From Channa striata (taxonomy: Eukaryota; Chordata; Actinopteri; Anabantiformes; Channidae): a stretch of 64,000 nt of DNA. The stretch covers positions 37,832,875 to 37,896,874 of the forward strand of contig CM065168.1 of the NCBI GenBank assembly GCA_033026295.1, read 5' to 3'. How positions within the stretch are numbered: position 1 is the stretch's first letter; each line of letters starts with the position of its first letter. This document shows, piece after piece, positions 11,392 through 23,187 of the stretch. Position numbers and translations under genes: made by a program. The notes below the pieces were generated by a model that was given only the letters and a program-made list of their open reading frames with translations, was not told the DNA's origin and made no database searches.

Positions 11392-11992
11392 CAACTATAG
11401 AGAGATAAAGCTGATGAGCCACACAATGAAGCTGTGGGAAAGAGTAGTGGAGGCCAGGCTTAGGAAGGAGGTGGAGATTTGTGAGCAGCAGTATGGTTTC
11501 ATGCCCCGTAAGAGCACCACTGATGCCATTTTCGCTTTGAGGTTGTTGACGGAAAAGTACAGAGATGGTCAGAAGGAGCTGCATTGTGTCTTTGTGGATT
11601 TAGAGAAGGCGTATGACAGGGTGCCGAGGGAGGAGCTGTGGTACTGTATGAGGTTGTCGGGAGTGGCAGAGAAGTACGTCAGAGTAGTCCAGGACATGTA
11701 TGAGAGGAGCGTGACGGTGGTGAGATGTGCTGTAGGTCAGACAGAGGAGTTCAAGGTGGAGGTGGGACTACACCAAGGATCGGCTTTGAGTCCCTTCTTG
11801 TTTGCTATGCTGATGGACAGGTTGACAGATGAGGTCAGACAGAAATCTCCCTGGACAATGAATTTTGCAGATGACATTGTGATTTGCAGTGAGAGTAGAG
11901 AGCAGGTGGAGGAACAGCTGGAGAGGTGGAGGTTTGCTCTGGAAAGAAGAGGCATGAAAGTCAGTCATAGCAAGACAATACATGTTTTGTAA
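11392..11992 (+). pseudogene. RTE reverse transcriptase core
   Basis: This is the continuation in another frame (open from 11315): NYREIKLMSHTMKLWERVVE, YGFMPRKSTTDAIF, FVDLEKAYDRVPRE, GLHQGSALSPFLF, and the catalytic FADD at about 11866-11877. Both conserved Asp-bearing motifs are present, so the damage lies in the frame and not in the active site. It ends at a TAA at 11990-11992. Confidence 0.85.
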
Positions 11993-12015
11993 ACGAGAGG
12001 GAGCCAGGTAGAAGC

Positions 12016-12618
12016 GTGAGGTTACAGGGGGCTGAGGTGAAGAAGGTGCAGGAGTTTAAGTACTTGGGGTCAACAGTTCAGTGCGATGGGGAGTGTGGAA
12101 AAGAGGTGAAGAGGCGAGTGCAGGTGGGTTGGAATGGGTGGAGGAAAGTGTCGGGAGTGTTTTTTGACAGAAGAGTGTCAGCAAGACTCAAAGGAAAGGT
12201 GTACAAGACAGTGGTGAGACCAGCTCTGCTCTATGGGTTAGAGACAGTAGCAGTGAGAAAGAGACAAGAGGCAGAGATGGAAGCAGCAGAGATAAAGATG
12301 TTGAGGTTCTCCTTAGGAGTCACAAGGTTGGATAGAATAAGGAACGAGCTCATCAGAGGGACAGCGCACGTTGCCTGTGTTAGCAACAAAGTCAGAGAGG
12401 CCAGATTGAGATGGTTTAGACATGTGCAGAGAAGGGATAGTGAATATATTAGTAGAAGGATGTTGGAGATGGAGCTGCCAGGCAAGAGGGCAAGAGGACG
12501 ACCAAGGAGGAGATATATGGATGTTCTAACAGAGGACATGAGGTTAGCTGGTGTCAGAGTGGAAGATGCCCAGGATAGAGTGAAGTGGAAAAGGATGATT
12601 CGCTATGGCGACCCCTGA
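12016..12618 (+). pseudogene. RTE reverse transcriptase C-terminal region
   Basis: The thumb and C-terminal region follow the stop at 11992: VKKVQEFKYLGSTVQ, VVRPALLYGLETVAV, LRWFRHVQRRDSEYI, then a basic GKRARGRPRRRYMDV stretch and a final DRVKWKRMI. A second, shorter copy of this 3' end is at 23188-23443, with most residues identical. Confidence 0.82.
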
Positions 12619-12648
12619 TGGGAAAAGCCGAAAGAGAAGTAGTAGTAG

Positions 12649-12725
12649 TGTTGTCTCAGTTGTTGTTGTCAGTTATACAATATTTACTGTATTGAGTATG
12701 GCAGTTGTTATTGTTGGTTCAATCA
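12649..12725 (-). pseudogene. Copy C: distal repeat-exon scrap
   Basis: After the 3' target-site copy (12649-12661) the minus strand continues briefly with the same Thr-codon repeat, then similarity fades at about 12725. No signal exon of copy C was found beyond it. Confidence 0.5.
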
Positions 12726-13240
12726 ATTAATCAATGTACAAGCCCAAAGACAATAAATGCTGAAAGAAGTCATAATGCCCATGAAATATGTGTATTAAAA
12801 AAAGAGAGAAATTGACACGACACCACAACCAAAGGCAATAATGACAGTGGAATGAGGAAACAGAATAAAATAAAGAATAAATTATAGATATGTATGTATG
12901 TATATATATGATATTTAATCAAAAGCTAGGCTAAAAAGCAGGGGATTAGGTTTGCCTCAAAAAATATCAACAGTTTCTGCTGTTTGGAGATCCAAAGGGA
13001 GACTTTTCTCAGCACATAAAAACACCAAACACAGCCTCACCAAAAGTTTTTTTCCTGTACTTTACAACAACTGAAAGATAGTGCCATAGGATCTGAGAAC
13101 ACTGACTGGTTTATACATTGAAAGCAAAATAGATAAGTAGACTGGTGCAAGTGCTTAAAAACAAATCTTAAAATGAAAACTGATATAAATTGATATGAAA
13201 CGAGTTGAAAGACAATGTATAATGTGTTGTCTCTCTGGTT
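12726..13240. other. No gene seen
   Basis: AT-rich sequence with a TATG/TATA-rich patch near 12893-12912. No coding frame or known repeat was recognised. Confidence 0.5.
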
Positions 13241-14230
13241 TCTTGTCAGGACTTTCTCAAGTTCTAAATCAAATGTAACTGCTTAATGAGGTACTCGGGT
13301 AGACCAGAGAGGAGAGCATTACAGTAGTCTAATTTGCTCAATATAAAAGCATGCATTAGTATCTTTGTGTTGCTTAGAGAGACAAATTGTCATTAATTAA
13401 TGTTTTGTAGATCATATAAAGCAGATTTAGTGACAGACCCCATTTCTGTTGGCTTGGAGATAATCTAAAATAATTTAGTTTTGTGGCCAGTGTCTCTCTC
13501 TCTGAGCCTTTAAACCAAGAACTAAAACTTCACTTTTGTTCTGGTTGAGCTGAAAGAAGGCTAAAATAAATTTTTAATGGGCATCAATAGGTCTAGTGTT
13601 TTCAGAAGACACAGCCACAAAAAGCTGAGTGTTATCAGCATAGATGTCAAATGAGATGCCATGTTTCCCAATGTTAACACCTAGATGGAACATATGAAAG
13701 TTAAAAAGTTGTGTACCTAAAATCGGACCCTGGGTAACACTGGGTTTTTGATGTGTTTTCATTAGGTTCAATAAAGAACTGTCTAAATGAGAAGAACCCC
13801 AATTAAAAACATTTCCAGATGGCTCAGTTTAATTACTAAGTCTTTTTAAAAGAATCTGAACGTCACCTGTATCAAAAGCAGTATATAGGTAAAGTAGTAC
13901 TAAAACGGAGTTTATTGTTATCTAGATTAGATCTAGTACTATGGAAAAAACATTTCTAACTTTTTGTTTGAATTAACTTTGCAGTTTTCTATAAACTAGT
14001 TTCTCTAAAACGTTGCTTGATCATGGGAGATTGAAAATTTATCTTTAGTTACTAGACCTGAAAGGATCTGAACTGCTTAAAAAAAAACTGGTTTAACCAG
14101 TGCAGTCATATGATCTATAGGGAACACCCATTTGCAGAGAGTCATAAATAATAGATAAAAGCTCATCAGACAGTGGATTAAAAATTATTTTTCAAAAGGA
14201 TGTGGCTTTTTAAGACTCAAGGGTAAAAGT
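13241..14230 (-). mobile_element. Decayed L2-like LINE fragment
   Basis: Minus-strand frames give pieces of a reverse transcriptase: VTQGPILGTQLFNFHM, then GISFDIYADNTQLFVAV (a decayed YADD box), and LDYCNALLSGLPEYL near 13265-13325. These match the motif order of the L2-like element at 17.4-21.2 kb, but stops and gaps are frequent. The stretch at 14250-14535 has an open frame on each strand (78 and 60 codons) with no recognised family. Confidence 0.65.
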
Positions 14231-14879
14231 GGAAACATCAATTTTGATACTACTTTCCTGAATATTCCAGCATCAACCTGAACAAGGCTGTCAAGTGTTT
14301 GTTCACATTGTCCATTGCATGTCTGTGGAATGGGATAGTGTGCTTGGCTGATGCCAGACCTGATGATTTTTTAAAAGCAGTCTGCAAAGTCCTCAAATTT
14401 AAGACCATAAATGTGGTTGCTTTCTTTTTCACAGGGTTAAAATTGTCCGGAGTTGGGTGGCATGCCCATTTTTACTTGATGGTCACAACCTTCACCGGAG
14501 CAGCAGTTCTAAGGTTGAAGTCAATCTGTTATTAAAATTTCTAGAAAATGTTCAAAAAAAAGGAAAGCATGTTATTAGTTTCCTTACTTGAAACTTGTGC
14601 CAAGAAATTTGCTGATACTTCTGAGTTATTGAAAACAACATGTCTTATACTAGACTGCTGTGCACAATGTGATATGAATGTATTGATGGTCTGACAGAGC
14701 TAAGTGAACAACAGATGGTATCCTTATAGTAAGACTATGTCATATTAGTAGATCTACAGTGTGCCCTGGGTTGTAAGTTACTATTGTCTGTTTCATGACA
14801 ATAAAGTCTTCTATAATGCATATTAATAACGAACAATAACCTGTCCATGTATTATCGTGTCATTGGGAAAGACATTGAA

Positions 14880-16330
14880 CTTCCAATTTAGCAACATTTG
14901 CACACCCTGGAAAGGTCACCAGCCTCTCTCAGCATAACACAAAGGGGTATAAGATACAGGAGATAGGTTTTTGTAATTTTTTTGTCTGATATTGAAAAAG
15001 TCATTGTTCTTTTCAGTCCATTTTGCAAACATTTTACCCTAAATGATATTTGATGTCTGTTAAGGCCTTTACATGCTAAAATGAAACTAAGACAAATTAC
15101 ATGACTATAATATAATCCTTTTATTTATACCTGTAATGAAATGTCAGCGAAGAAGCTGTTTGTCAGCTGTTGGCTCAGTAGCATAGTGTACACCCTACTT
15201 TTGTGCTTTTGTGAAGCAAGTAAAATTATAACAATCCACCTACATAAATAAAGTTCAACAGGTGTGGCAGTCTGTAATGACAAAGTATTCCAGTTTCCTT
15301 CCACAGTCCAAAAACGTCCATGTTAGGTAATGGGTGACTGTCTGTGTATGTTTCTCTGTGTTGGCACTGAGTTAGACTGGTGACCTGCCCAGGGTGGACC
15401 CTCCCTCTCACCCTATGACTACCGTGATCTAGGATGTGGCTAAGGTAAATGGTAAGGTGAAAAGTCGACAAGGGTCAGGTGTGCTAGAGCAAGGAGAACT
15501 ATAGGGCAAATGGGAGTGGCACACTGTGATCAGTAAATAAAGATTATTAAGTTGGCCTACTGGGAGTAAGTGAGGAGCAGAGGAATGAGGGCCCATGGGG
15601 CAGATCCTTATTGTGAAGGATCCAATACTGTTAATATAATAATGGTGTAACATGGTGTTAATACTCCTTTGTCTTTTTGGGACTACAAGGACAAAACGCC
15701 TTGCAAAACAAATTCCACCAATGCGAAAGAAGTTTGACCGGTATTACAACAACCAAAGAAAAATAAATTTGGATCTAATACTATTTAAGTACACAGCAAT
15801 AACAACCTTTGTATCATTCTGTCTTAGGGTGTGGTAAGCAATGAGTGCAAAGTAACATGAAATCTTTGTGTTTAGTAAAAGATAAAATACTTCCATCCTG
15901 AATTTTTAAGTTAGCAATTGCAGCATATTGTTAAAATAAAGACTTATATGTACAAATTTTGTTAACATTTGTTTCATACCAAGTATGGTGAGAAAGTATC
16001 AGGAATCTGTCATTAATGTAAATTCAGTTAAATGTTACCTTTTTGTTCCATGTAGAGCACACATAAGCTGAACATTTTAGTTACATTTAGTTGAATTGGA
16101 CTTTTTTTTTTTTTACAGTTTTGCTTTTTTCATTCAATTTTAGCCGGTAAATGCACCTTTTAAGTTTTTTTCACACTTAACTTTTTTCTGGCAACTTGGT
16201 TTACGTCTACATTATGTCAGCATAATATTTCTGTGAAATAGCCTGCCAATCAAACTGACAGTAAACACTGATGAGGGTTTTTACAGCGTGTCAAAATAAT
16301 TGTCATGTTAATAGTTTAATAGTGGACCAA
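14880..16330 (-). repeat. Block similar to the upstream region of gene B
   Basis: Several segments recur in the same order at 54.0-57.8 kb. A CTCAGCATAACAC segment near 14930 corresponds to one near 54080. A TTGTGAAGCAAG / TTGTGATGCAAA region near 15210 corresponds to one near 55840. An AGCATATTG..AAATAAAGACTTA region near 15920 corresponds to one near 56110. A GCCTGCCAATCAAACTGA region near 16240 corresponds to one near 57750. This suggests it is the decayed upstream region of copy C. Confidence 0.55.
15290..15450. repeat. Dispersed fish repeat fragment
   Basis: The text CCTTCCACAGTCCAAAAACG, then TGTTGGCACTGAGTTAGACTGG and a CTGCCCAGGGTGGACCC-like run, matches a short dispersed repeat common in teleost genomes. 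The class was not determined. Confidence 0.45.
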
Positions 16331-16899
16331 AGGCAGCAAAACAACAGAAGAGCAGTGTGAGCAGAATTTATTTAGATAAACAACAGAATCAAAAGGTAAT
16401 CCACATGAACTTAAACAATAGTAGGGAAATACCTAATTCAATAATTACATCAACTAAGACAAGAATACAATTAAATTAATATGATCCTGGTTAAATTACT
16501 AAATTAAGCATGAACCAGACTGAATAAACCAGGTACCAAACATAAATCAGAGTGAGTGAACTAGACACAATTAGGTGGAATGAAACTCATGTCAATAATA
16601 ACAATAATTATAAATCATTATTATCCTCAGCACAACACACCCTCAGAGCTGCAGCTTCAAGTGAGGCCAGCTACAGAAAAATACATATAGAGCCATATGT
16701 GTAGACTGTGTATTTGTACATTGATTTAAATATTACATTTTGTTATGATATTTTTCTGTATATTTAAAAAAGTATAAATGTACTATTTTAGGCACTAATT
16801 AATTCTTGTAGTTGAAACCAAAGTTTTCAGGTATTGTCAATATTAACCCGAGCTCAAAGTTTACCAGCTGTTGGTTTATCAGTTCTCTGAGCTAATGAA

Positions 16900-17330
16900 A
16901 CTTTTTTAAAGGCAAGGTATTTTTAGCAGTAGAGGACATGATGAGACACATTTGTCCAATTCTTGTCTGAAGCATGTTCGAAATGCAGCAGCTAAACTAC
17001 TGACAAATTCCCCTAAGATGAGAACAATGTCTTTGCTTCATTGCATTGTCTTCATGGTTCAGAATTGATGTTTTTACATGGCTTGGCACTATGTTATTTA
17101 AGAGACTTACTAGTGTCACATGAGACTAAATGCTTCCTGTGATTTTCTCTAAACTTATTAACTATCCCAAGATCTCATATGTCACAAAAGGAAACTGTGC
17201 ATGTACTATTTGAGTTCTAAGCTGCGCTGAGCTGTGGAACCCCCTCCCTCAGAATCTTACATCAGCAATACTTCTTTGCTCCTTTTGTCATCTTTTACAA
17301 CTGGGTAGTAAACATATTTTATTATTATAT
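16900..17330 (+). mobile_element. LINE C-terminal remnant
   Basis: The plus strand carries decayed reverse transcriptase C-terminal text of L2 type: a region equivalent to VQNAAAKLLT near 16980, an SLH segment near 17030, and CAELWNPLPQNLTSA near 17225-17270. Frequent stops. It abuts the 3' end of the opposite-strand L2-like element. Confidence 0.5.
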
Positions 17331-17905
17331 TATATATATTTAATACTATTTGTACCACAATATTTATGTTTATTTTAATTCAATTCAATTCAACTTTATT
17401 TATATAGCACCAATTTACAACAAGGTCATCTCAGGGCACTTTACATAATAAAGTCAAGACTATACAAACATTTAGAGAAAACCCAACAAATCCCCCTTGA
17501 GCAAGCCATAGGCAACAGTGGAGAGGAAAAGCTCCCTTTAACGGAAGAAACCTCCAGCAGAACCAGGCTCAGGGTGGACGGCCATCTGCCTTGACCGGTT
17601 GGGCTGAGTGGAAAGTGGAGAGAGAAAAGAACAGAGCAACAAAAGCAACAACAAAACATTGAGCAGGTTAGTAGAACCAGTAGCTGCGCACTGGAGGACA
17701 CACAGCGCCAAATCCGGGGACACCTGAAGACAGGGACAGAGAGAGGGGGACAGAGAGGGAGAAAGATGACTACGGCACAAAGAAGATACAGAGTTAATGT
17801 CATACAGTGGTGACATTATAGATGTGGGGTGAGAGGAGAGAATGAAGAGAAGAGGAAGTGGCACAGTGCAGAGTCCCCCAGCAGTCTAAGCCTATAGCAG
17901 CATGA

Positions 17906-19549
17906 CTATAACCAACTATAAGCTTTATCGAAGAGGAAGGTTTTGAGCCTAGTCTTAAAAGTACAGAGGGTGTCTGCTTCCCGAATCTGGACTGGGAGCT
18001 GGTTCCACAGGAGAGGAGCTTGATAGCTAAAGGCTCTGCCTCCCATTCTATTTTTGGAAATTCTGGGAACCACAAGTAGGCCTGCATTTTGGGACCGAAG
18101 TGGTCTAGTAGGATGATATGGTACTAGGAGATCTTTTAGATATGATGGGGCTTGACCGTTTAAAGCTTTATAGGTAAGAAGAAGGGTTTTAAATTCTATT
18201 CTACATTTAATTGGAAGCCAATGGAGAGAAGCTAATGAAGGTGAAATATGATCTCTCTTACCAATCCCAGTCAGTAATCTTGCTGCAGCATTTTGGATTA
18301 ATTGGGGGCTTTTTAGAGAGTTATTGGGGCAGCCTGAAAGTAGAGAATTACAATAGTCCAATCTAGAAGTAACAAATGCATGAACCAATTTTTCAGCATC
18401 GCTTTGGGACAGGATGCTCCTAATTTTGGCAATGTTCCGTAGGTGGAAGAAGGCTGTTCTAGAGATTTGTTTTATGTGTGAGGTAAATGACAAATCCTGG
18501 TCAAAAATGACTCCCAGATTCCTTGCAGTACTACTGGGGGCAAGAGTTATGTCATCTAAAGTAGCAATATGGTTAGAAAACATGTTTCTTAGACTTTTAG
18601 GCCCAATTACAATAACTTCAGTTTTATCTGAGTTTAGAAGAAGGAAATTATACGTCATCCAGTCCCTTATGTCTTTTAAACATGCTTGTAGTTTGATTAA
18701 TTGATTTGTTTCATCAGGTTTCATAGATAGATATAACTTTGTGTCATCAGCGTAGCAGTGAAAATTTACAGAGTGTTTTCTAATAATGTTGCCAAGGGGA
18801 GACATATATAGAGTAAAGAGTATTGGTCCTAATACAGAGCCTTGTGGAATTCCATAACTAACTTTTGTGTATGTGGAAGATTCATTATTAACACGAACAA
18901 ATTGGAATGTATCTGATAGATACGATTTAAACCAATTTAGTGCAGTTCCTTTAATTCCAATAACATGTTCTAGTCTCTGTAATAATATTCTGTGATCAAT
19001 GGTGTCAAATGCAGCACTAAGATCTAGCAGAACTAATATAGAGACAAGTCCATTATCTGAAGCCAGAAGAAGATCGTTGGTGACTTTAATCAGTGCGGTT
19101 TCTGTGCTATGATGAACTCTAAATCCTGACTGAAATTCTTCAAACAAGTCGTTTCTGCGCAGGTGGTCACATAATTGCTTTATAACTACTTTTTCAAGTA
19201 TTTTAGAAATAAAGCGGAGATTGGATATTGGTCTGTAATTGGCTAAGACACCTGGATCCAGACTAGGTTTTTTAAGTAGAGGTTGGATTACAGCTACCTT
19301 ATAGGCCTTTGGTACATATCCTGTTTGTAAAGACAGATTAATGATATCTAATACGAACGTGTCTAATAAGGGTAGAGCATCTTTGAGCAGTCTAAATGGA
19401 ATAGGGTCTAGCAGACAAGTTGTTGGGTTAGATGCCATAATAGTTGAAGTTAACTCAGCAAGGTCTATGGGCACAAAGCAGTCTAAAAGGGACTGAGGAC
19501 TTACTGATGATTCTAATTCTGTTGTATTTGTGGGGAGGGTCTGGTGAAT
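17906..19549 (-). pseudogene. L2-like reverse transcriptase (3' part of ORF2)
   Basis: This frame is continuous from directly after the TAA at 19550-19552 to the stop at 17906. In order it shows KVAVIQPLLKKPSLDPG, NYRPISNLRFISKILEKV, FQSGFRVHHSTETALIKV, LLDLSAAFDTIDHRILL, SYGIPQGSVLGPILFTLYM and CYADDTKLYLSM. The C-terminal part has LDYCNSLLSGCP and LHWLPIKCRIEFK, and it ends near FDKAYSWL. All catalytic blocks are present. Confidence 0.85.
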
Positions 19550-20896
19550 TTAATTTTTAATAGCTATGATTTTGTTTGTGAAGAAGGTCATGAAGTCATT
19601 GCTACATAGCGTTGAGGGAATACTAGTCTCAACTGAACTATGGCTCTTAGTCAGCCTGGCTACAGTGCTGAAAAGAAACCGGGGGTTGTTCTTGTTTTCC
19701 TCTATTAGTGATGAATAATATGCTGTTCTGGCTTTACGGAGTGCTAATTTGTATAAGTGTAAACTCTTTTTCCAGGCTAAGCGTGATTCTTGTGAATGAG
19801 TGGAACGCCACTTCCTTTCTAGTCTTCGTGACGCCTGCTTTAAATTGCGGGTTTGTGAGCTATACCATGGAGATCGCCTGTTTGGAATTAATGCCTTCTT
19901 TTTTAGAGGCGCAACACTATCAAGTATAGAACGTAAAGATGCTGCATAATTACCAGTAAGGTAATCAACTTGTACAGGAGTACAGTTAATGAGGCTACTC
20001 TCAGTTATATCAGTACATGTTGAACTAAATGATGAAGGGATCATTTTCTTAAATTTATTCACAGTGTTTTCAGATAAACACCTACTGAAGCAAAACTTTT
20101 TTCTAGCTGCTGTGTAGTCCATTAAATTAAATTCAAATGTTATTAGAAAGTGGTCAGAGAAAACAGAATTATGAGGAAATATTGTTAGTTTATCAATTTC
20201 AATGCTGTATGCAAGGACAAGGTCTAGGGTGTTACTAAAACAATGAGTGGGTTCTTTTACATTTTGAGAGAAACCAATTGAATCTAATAATGAAGTAAAT
20301 GCCGTGTTGAGGGAGTTACTGTCAGCATCTACATGAATGTTAAAATCGCCCACTATGACGACTTTATCTGCACTAAGCACTAAATCGGCTAGAAAATCTG
20401 AGAATTCAGTCAAAAATTCAGAATAAGGGACTGGAGGACGGTACACAATAACAAATAGGAGTGGATTTTGAGTTTTCCAAATTGGGTGTGAAAGGCTCAA
20501 AGTAAGACTCTCAAATGAGTTATAACTGTGTTTAGGTCTAGGGTTTATCGGTAAGCTTGAGTGGTAGATTGCTGCTACTCCTCCACCTCGGCCTGAGCTT
20601 CTAGGAACATGATAGTTAATATGACTTGGGGGGGTCGACTCAATTGAACTAACATATTTTTCCTCCTGCAACCAGGTTTCAGTGAAACAAAATAAATCGA
20701 ATTGTTGATGGCTTATCAAGTCATTTACTAACAGAGATTTAGATGAGAGAGGTCTGATATTTAATAATCCACATTTAATTGTTGTAGTTTTTTGTTCAGT
20801 AAGAGGAGCAGTCCTGATTTTTATTAAGTTATTATGATTAACTCCTCTTGTGATCATTTTTAGTTTGTAAAATTTAGTTAATCGGGGAACAGACAC
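19550..20896 (-). pseudogene. L2-like endonuclease (5' part of ORF2)
   Basis: AP-type endonuclease: IKCGLLNIRPLSSKS, FDLFCFTETWLQEE, SSGRGGGVAAIYHS, VVIVGDFNIHVDAD and VFSDHFLITFEF, followed by the basic linker before the reverse transcriptase. It is in the same frame as the reverse transcriptase and would be fused to it but for one in-frame TAA. The start is placed at ATG 20896. Confidence 0.85.
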
Positions 20897-20901
20897 AGTT
20901 T

Positions 20902-21192
20902 CTATAGGAATGTGGGAGTTGTGGGGGGGTGACGGCGGTAAGGATACTGCAGAGAGGCGTGTAGGACTGGATCTTTGCGTCCTAGGCTCAACTCTGGCCT
21001 GTCAATCTTTTGGTTGTCTAATAAAATCAGCCATATTTTTTGATAAGTATCATCAAAAGTAGGATGAATGCCATCTCTCCTAATAAGCCTAGGTTTTCCC
21101 CAAAAACTTTTCCAATTGTCTATGTAGTACACATCGTTTGCTGGAAACCACCTAGACAGCCAGCGGCTGAATGACGACATGCGGCTATACAT
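20902..21192 (-). pseudogene. L2-like ORF1 C-terminal fragment
   Basis: This 96-codon frame includes WFPANDVYYIDNW and LIRRDGIHPT. It resembles the end of the esterase-like ORF1 found in some L2/CR1 elements. It is in a different frame from ORF2 and is truncated upstream. Confidence 0.6.
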
Positions 21193-21269
21193 GTCGTCAC
21201 TGATCAGATTTGGCAGGGGTCGGCATGAGACAGAATCATCTGTCTATGAGTGGGTGTGTGTCACTGTCT

Positions 21270-21954
21270 CTATGAGAAGAAACATTGTAAAATCTTTTGG
21301 ATTTAGCATGTGGCAAAGTAGAAAATTCACAATAATAAGAAAATATTTATAAAAAACTATGCTAAGTAACAATAAAACTGTGTTATTTATCATTGTTGAA
21401 TTTTAAATTTAATTTATTGTTGAATTGTTCTTTCTTAGACTTTTGACTTAAATTTGTTAGAACTTTTTTGCAATAAAGAGGTACTCTGTTTGTTCCCAAA
21501 ATAAAAAGGAGTCAGTTGGCTGTGAGTCCTATGATAGGACACACGACTACAGGAGCACAGAAGAAATGTTCACAGTTGACCTTTACTTGCAGATACATTA
21601 TAGAAAGCACACAGGGGCGAGGCAGAGAGGTATAGTCACAAACAGGCATTAGTCAAAAACAAACCAGAAATAATAATCGAGCAAAGGGTTAATCCACATG
21701 ACCCAAATCTCAGGACAGGCAGGTGATATATTACGTAGGCAAACAAAGGAAATTAACACATAAGAATGCTGAAAATAAACAGCTGCTATTGCACAATATG
21801 CAAATCTGTTGGGTAATAATGGGGGAAGGGCAGTTATAAATACTGGAGGATTAATTCGAGAAAGAAAAGGAGGGTGTGGAGATGTCAAACTGGACAGTTT
21901 TGAACCCTCATTAACGAGGTAGACAAGTAGCATTAAGGGCCTTGCCTAGGGACC
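21270..21954. other. No gene seen
   Basis: AT-rich sequence upstream of the L2-like element. Open frames here are short, and no family was recognised. Confidence 0.45.
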
Positions 21955-22025
21955 CTCATTCGATTTTGTTCTAACTGGGAATTGAACCCACGCCCCACCG
22001 TGCCAAAGTCAGCAGCGTTATATAC
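21955..22025 (-). repeat. Possible tRNA-derived SINE fragment
   Basis: On the minus strand there is TGGGTTCAATTCCC, close to a polymerase III B box (GGTTCRANNCC). No convincing A box or tail was located, so this is a weak call. Confidence 0.25.
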
Positions 22026-22195
22026 ATACATATTGTATATACATACTAATTTAACTTTACACGACAATATGGTATTATATTATAAAGAAATAATAATTTG
22101 AGTCAAACATGTTATTTAAAGTAAGTAACATAAATTTAATATTTGTTATGAAAAGGAATATTTTTTTCATTTGGCCACATTCTGATCTCATTTAT

Positions 22196-22310
22196 ATTTA
22201 GATTCTTCAAAATAGCCACCCTCTGCTTTGATAACTGCTTTGCACACTCTTGGCATTCTCCCTATAAGCTTCATGAGGTAGTCACCTGAAATGGTTTTCA
22301 CCTTACAGGT
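22196..22310 (-). mobile_element. Tc1-like transposase C-terminal remnant
   Basis: The minus strand reads GDYLMKLIGRMPRVCKAVIK and then AEGGYFEESKYK before a stop. This resembles the C-terminus of Tc1-type transposases (the MPRRCQAVIKARGG-type ending). The catalytic domain is absent. Confidence 0.6.
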
Positions 22311-22319
22311 GTGTCCCTT

Positions 22320-23130
22320 GTGAGTGTTCATATGTGGACTTTCTTACCTTGATGGGGTTGGGAAAATAAAGGAAAACCATTGGATAGAGAAGGTGTTTCC
22401 AAACTTTTTAACGGTAGCATGATTATATGTATGTATTTTGTCTAAATATACATAGCCAGAGGGATACAGTAGGTGAAAATTATTAGGACTGATTATGTCT
22501 AGTAAAGTGGCAGAGGAACTTCAAAATAAAGAGTTCTTGACCATGACAGATACTATGTAAATGCAGAATTTAAGCAGTTTGAAAAGTAGCATTAGCAGTG
22601 AATGGACTATTCTTAATAGAAAACACTTCCTTTTTTATCTCATAAACAGACACTATAGGCAATAACATGCAGTCTGGTTAAATTCCTAAATGCTGCTTCA
22701 CTGCAAGAAATAGAATTATCTTAGAGCAATAAATGATTCCTCCTTATGCTTTTAATTTATTAGACGAATTGTTAAATTTATATAATTTAACTATGCTAAA
22801 ATTAGAAACAACACAGAACCTGAAATAAAGGAAAAGATTCAGAAGACATAAAGTCATGGTTTTCAGAGGTAGATCTAGCCCTGCTCAGGGCTTTTCATGT
22901 TATATTCTCAGAGTGGTTATTGTAAGAAAACAAGATTATTTCTAACCTACTTTCACGTCGTGGTTTTTCTTCTCCTGTGTTTTAGTAAGCACTATAATTG
23001 TTACTTTAACTTAGAATCGCCAAATGTTACACATACTTGCTTTAAATTGGTGCTGCAACACATGTTAAAAAATTTAAATTTTAGAATTTTATCAAATTTT
23101 CCAGATTAATATAGTTAAGATGTATTTTAG
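22320..23130. other. No gene seen
   Basis: AT-rich, no supported coding frame. A short TAGTAGTAGTAG patch at 23136-23150 precedes the truncated RTE copy. Confidence 0.45.
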
Positions 23131-23187
23131 CAGTAGTAGTAGTAAGCAGTAGTAACCTCAAAATTATTTTCTGTTGTATGAATGCTA

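Larger units (their letters stand above)
9576..12648 (+). mobile_element. RTE-like LINE, nearly full length, defective
   Basis: This 3.07-kb element has a GC-richer 5' leader (9576-9840), an endonuclease, a reverse transcriptase and a C-terminal region, and ends in (AGT)n. It is flanked by a 13-bp target-site duplication. The endonuclease shows VDVLCVQET, GADFNGHVGEGN and VDYILCRR. The reverse transcriptase shows LEKAYDRVPRE, HQGSALSPFLF and FADD. These are hallmarks of the RTE group. The frame breaks in the endonuclease (near 10100-10170), near 11390 and near 11992, so it is not autonomous. It inserted into the repeat exon of copy C, in the opposite orientation to that gene. Confidence 0.88.
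17385..21230 (-). mobile_element. L2-like LINE, nearly complete
   Basis: This minus-strand element has an ORF1 tail, an endonuclease/reverse transcriptase ORF, about 500 nt of 3' UTR, and a 3' terminus with a TATATAAATAAAGTTGAATT-type end followed by repeated ATTGA units. The reverse transcriptase motifs (VLLDLSAAFDTIDH, GIPQGSVLGPILF, CYADDTKLYL) are L2-like. It is truncated within ORF1 at about 21230. ORF2 is interrupted by only one TAA at 19550-19552, so this copy is fairly young. Confidence 0.85.

Noticed and set aside
9900..12618. Host gene related to craniofacial development protein 2 (CFDP2-like annotation)
   Set aside because: The frame is an RTE retrotransposon endonuclease and reverse transcriptase with target-site duplications. 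Such host-gene names are often misapplied to this element.
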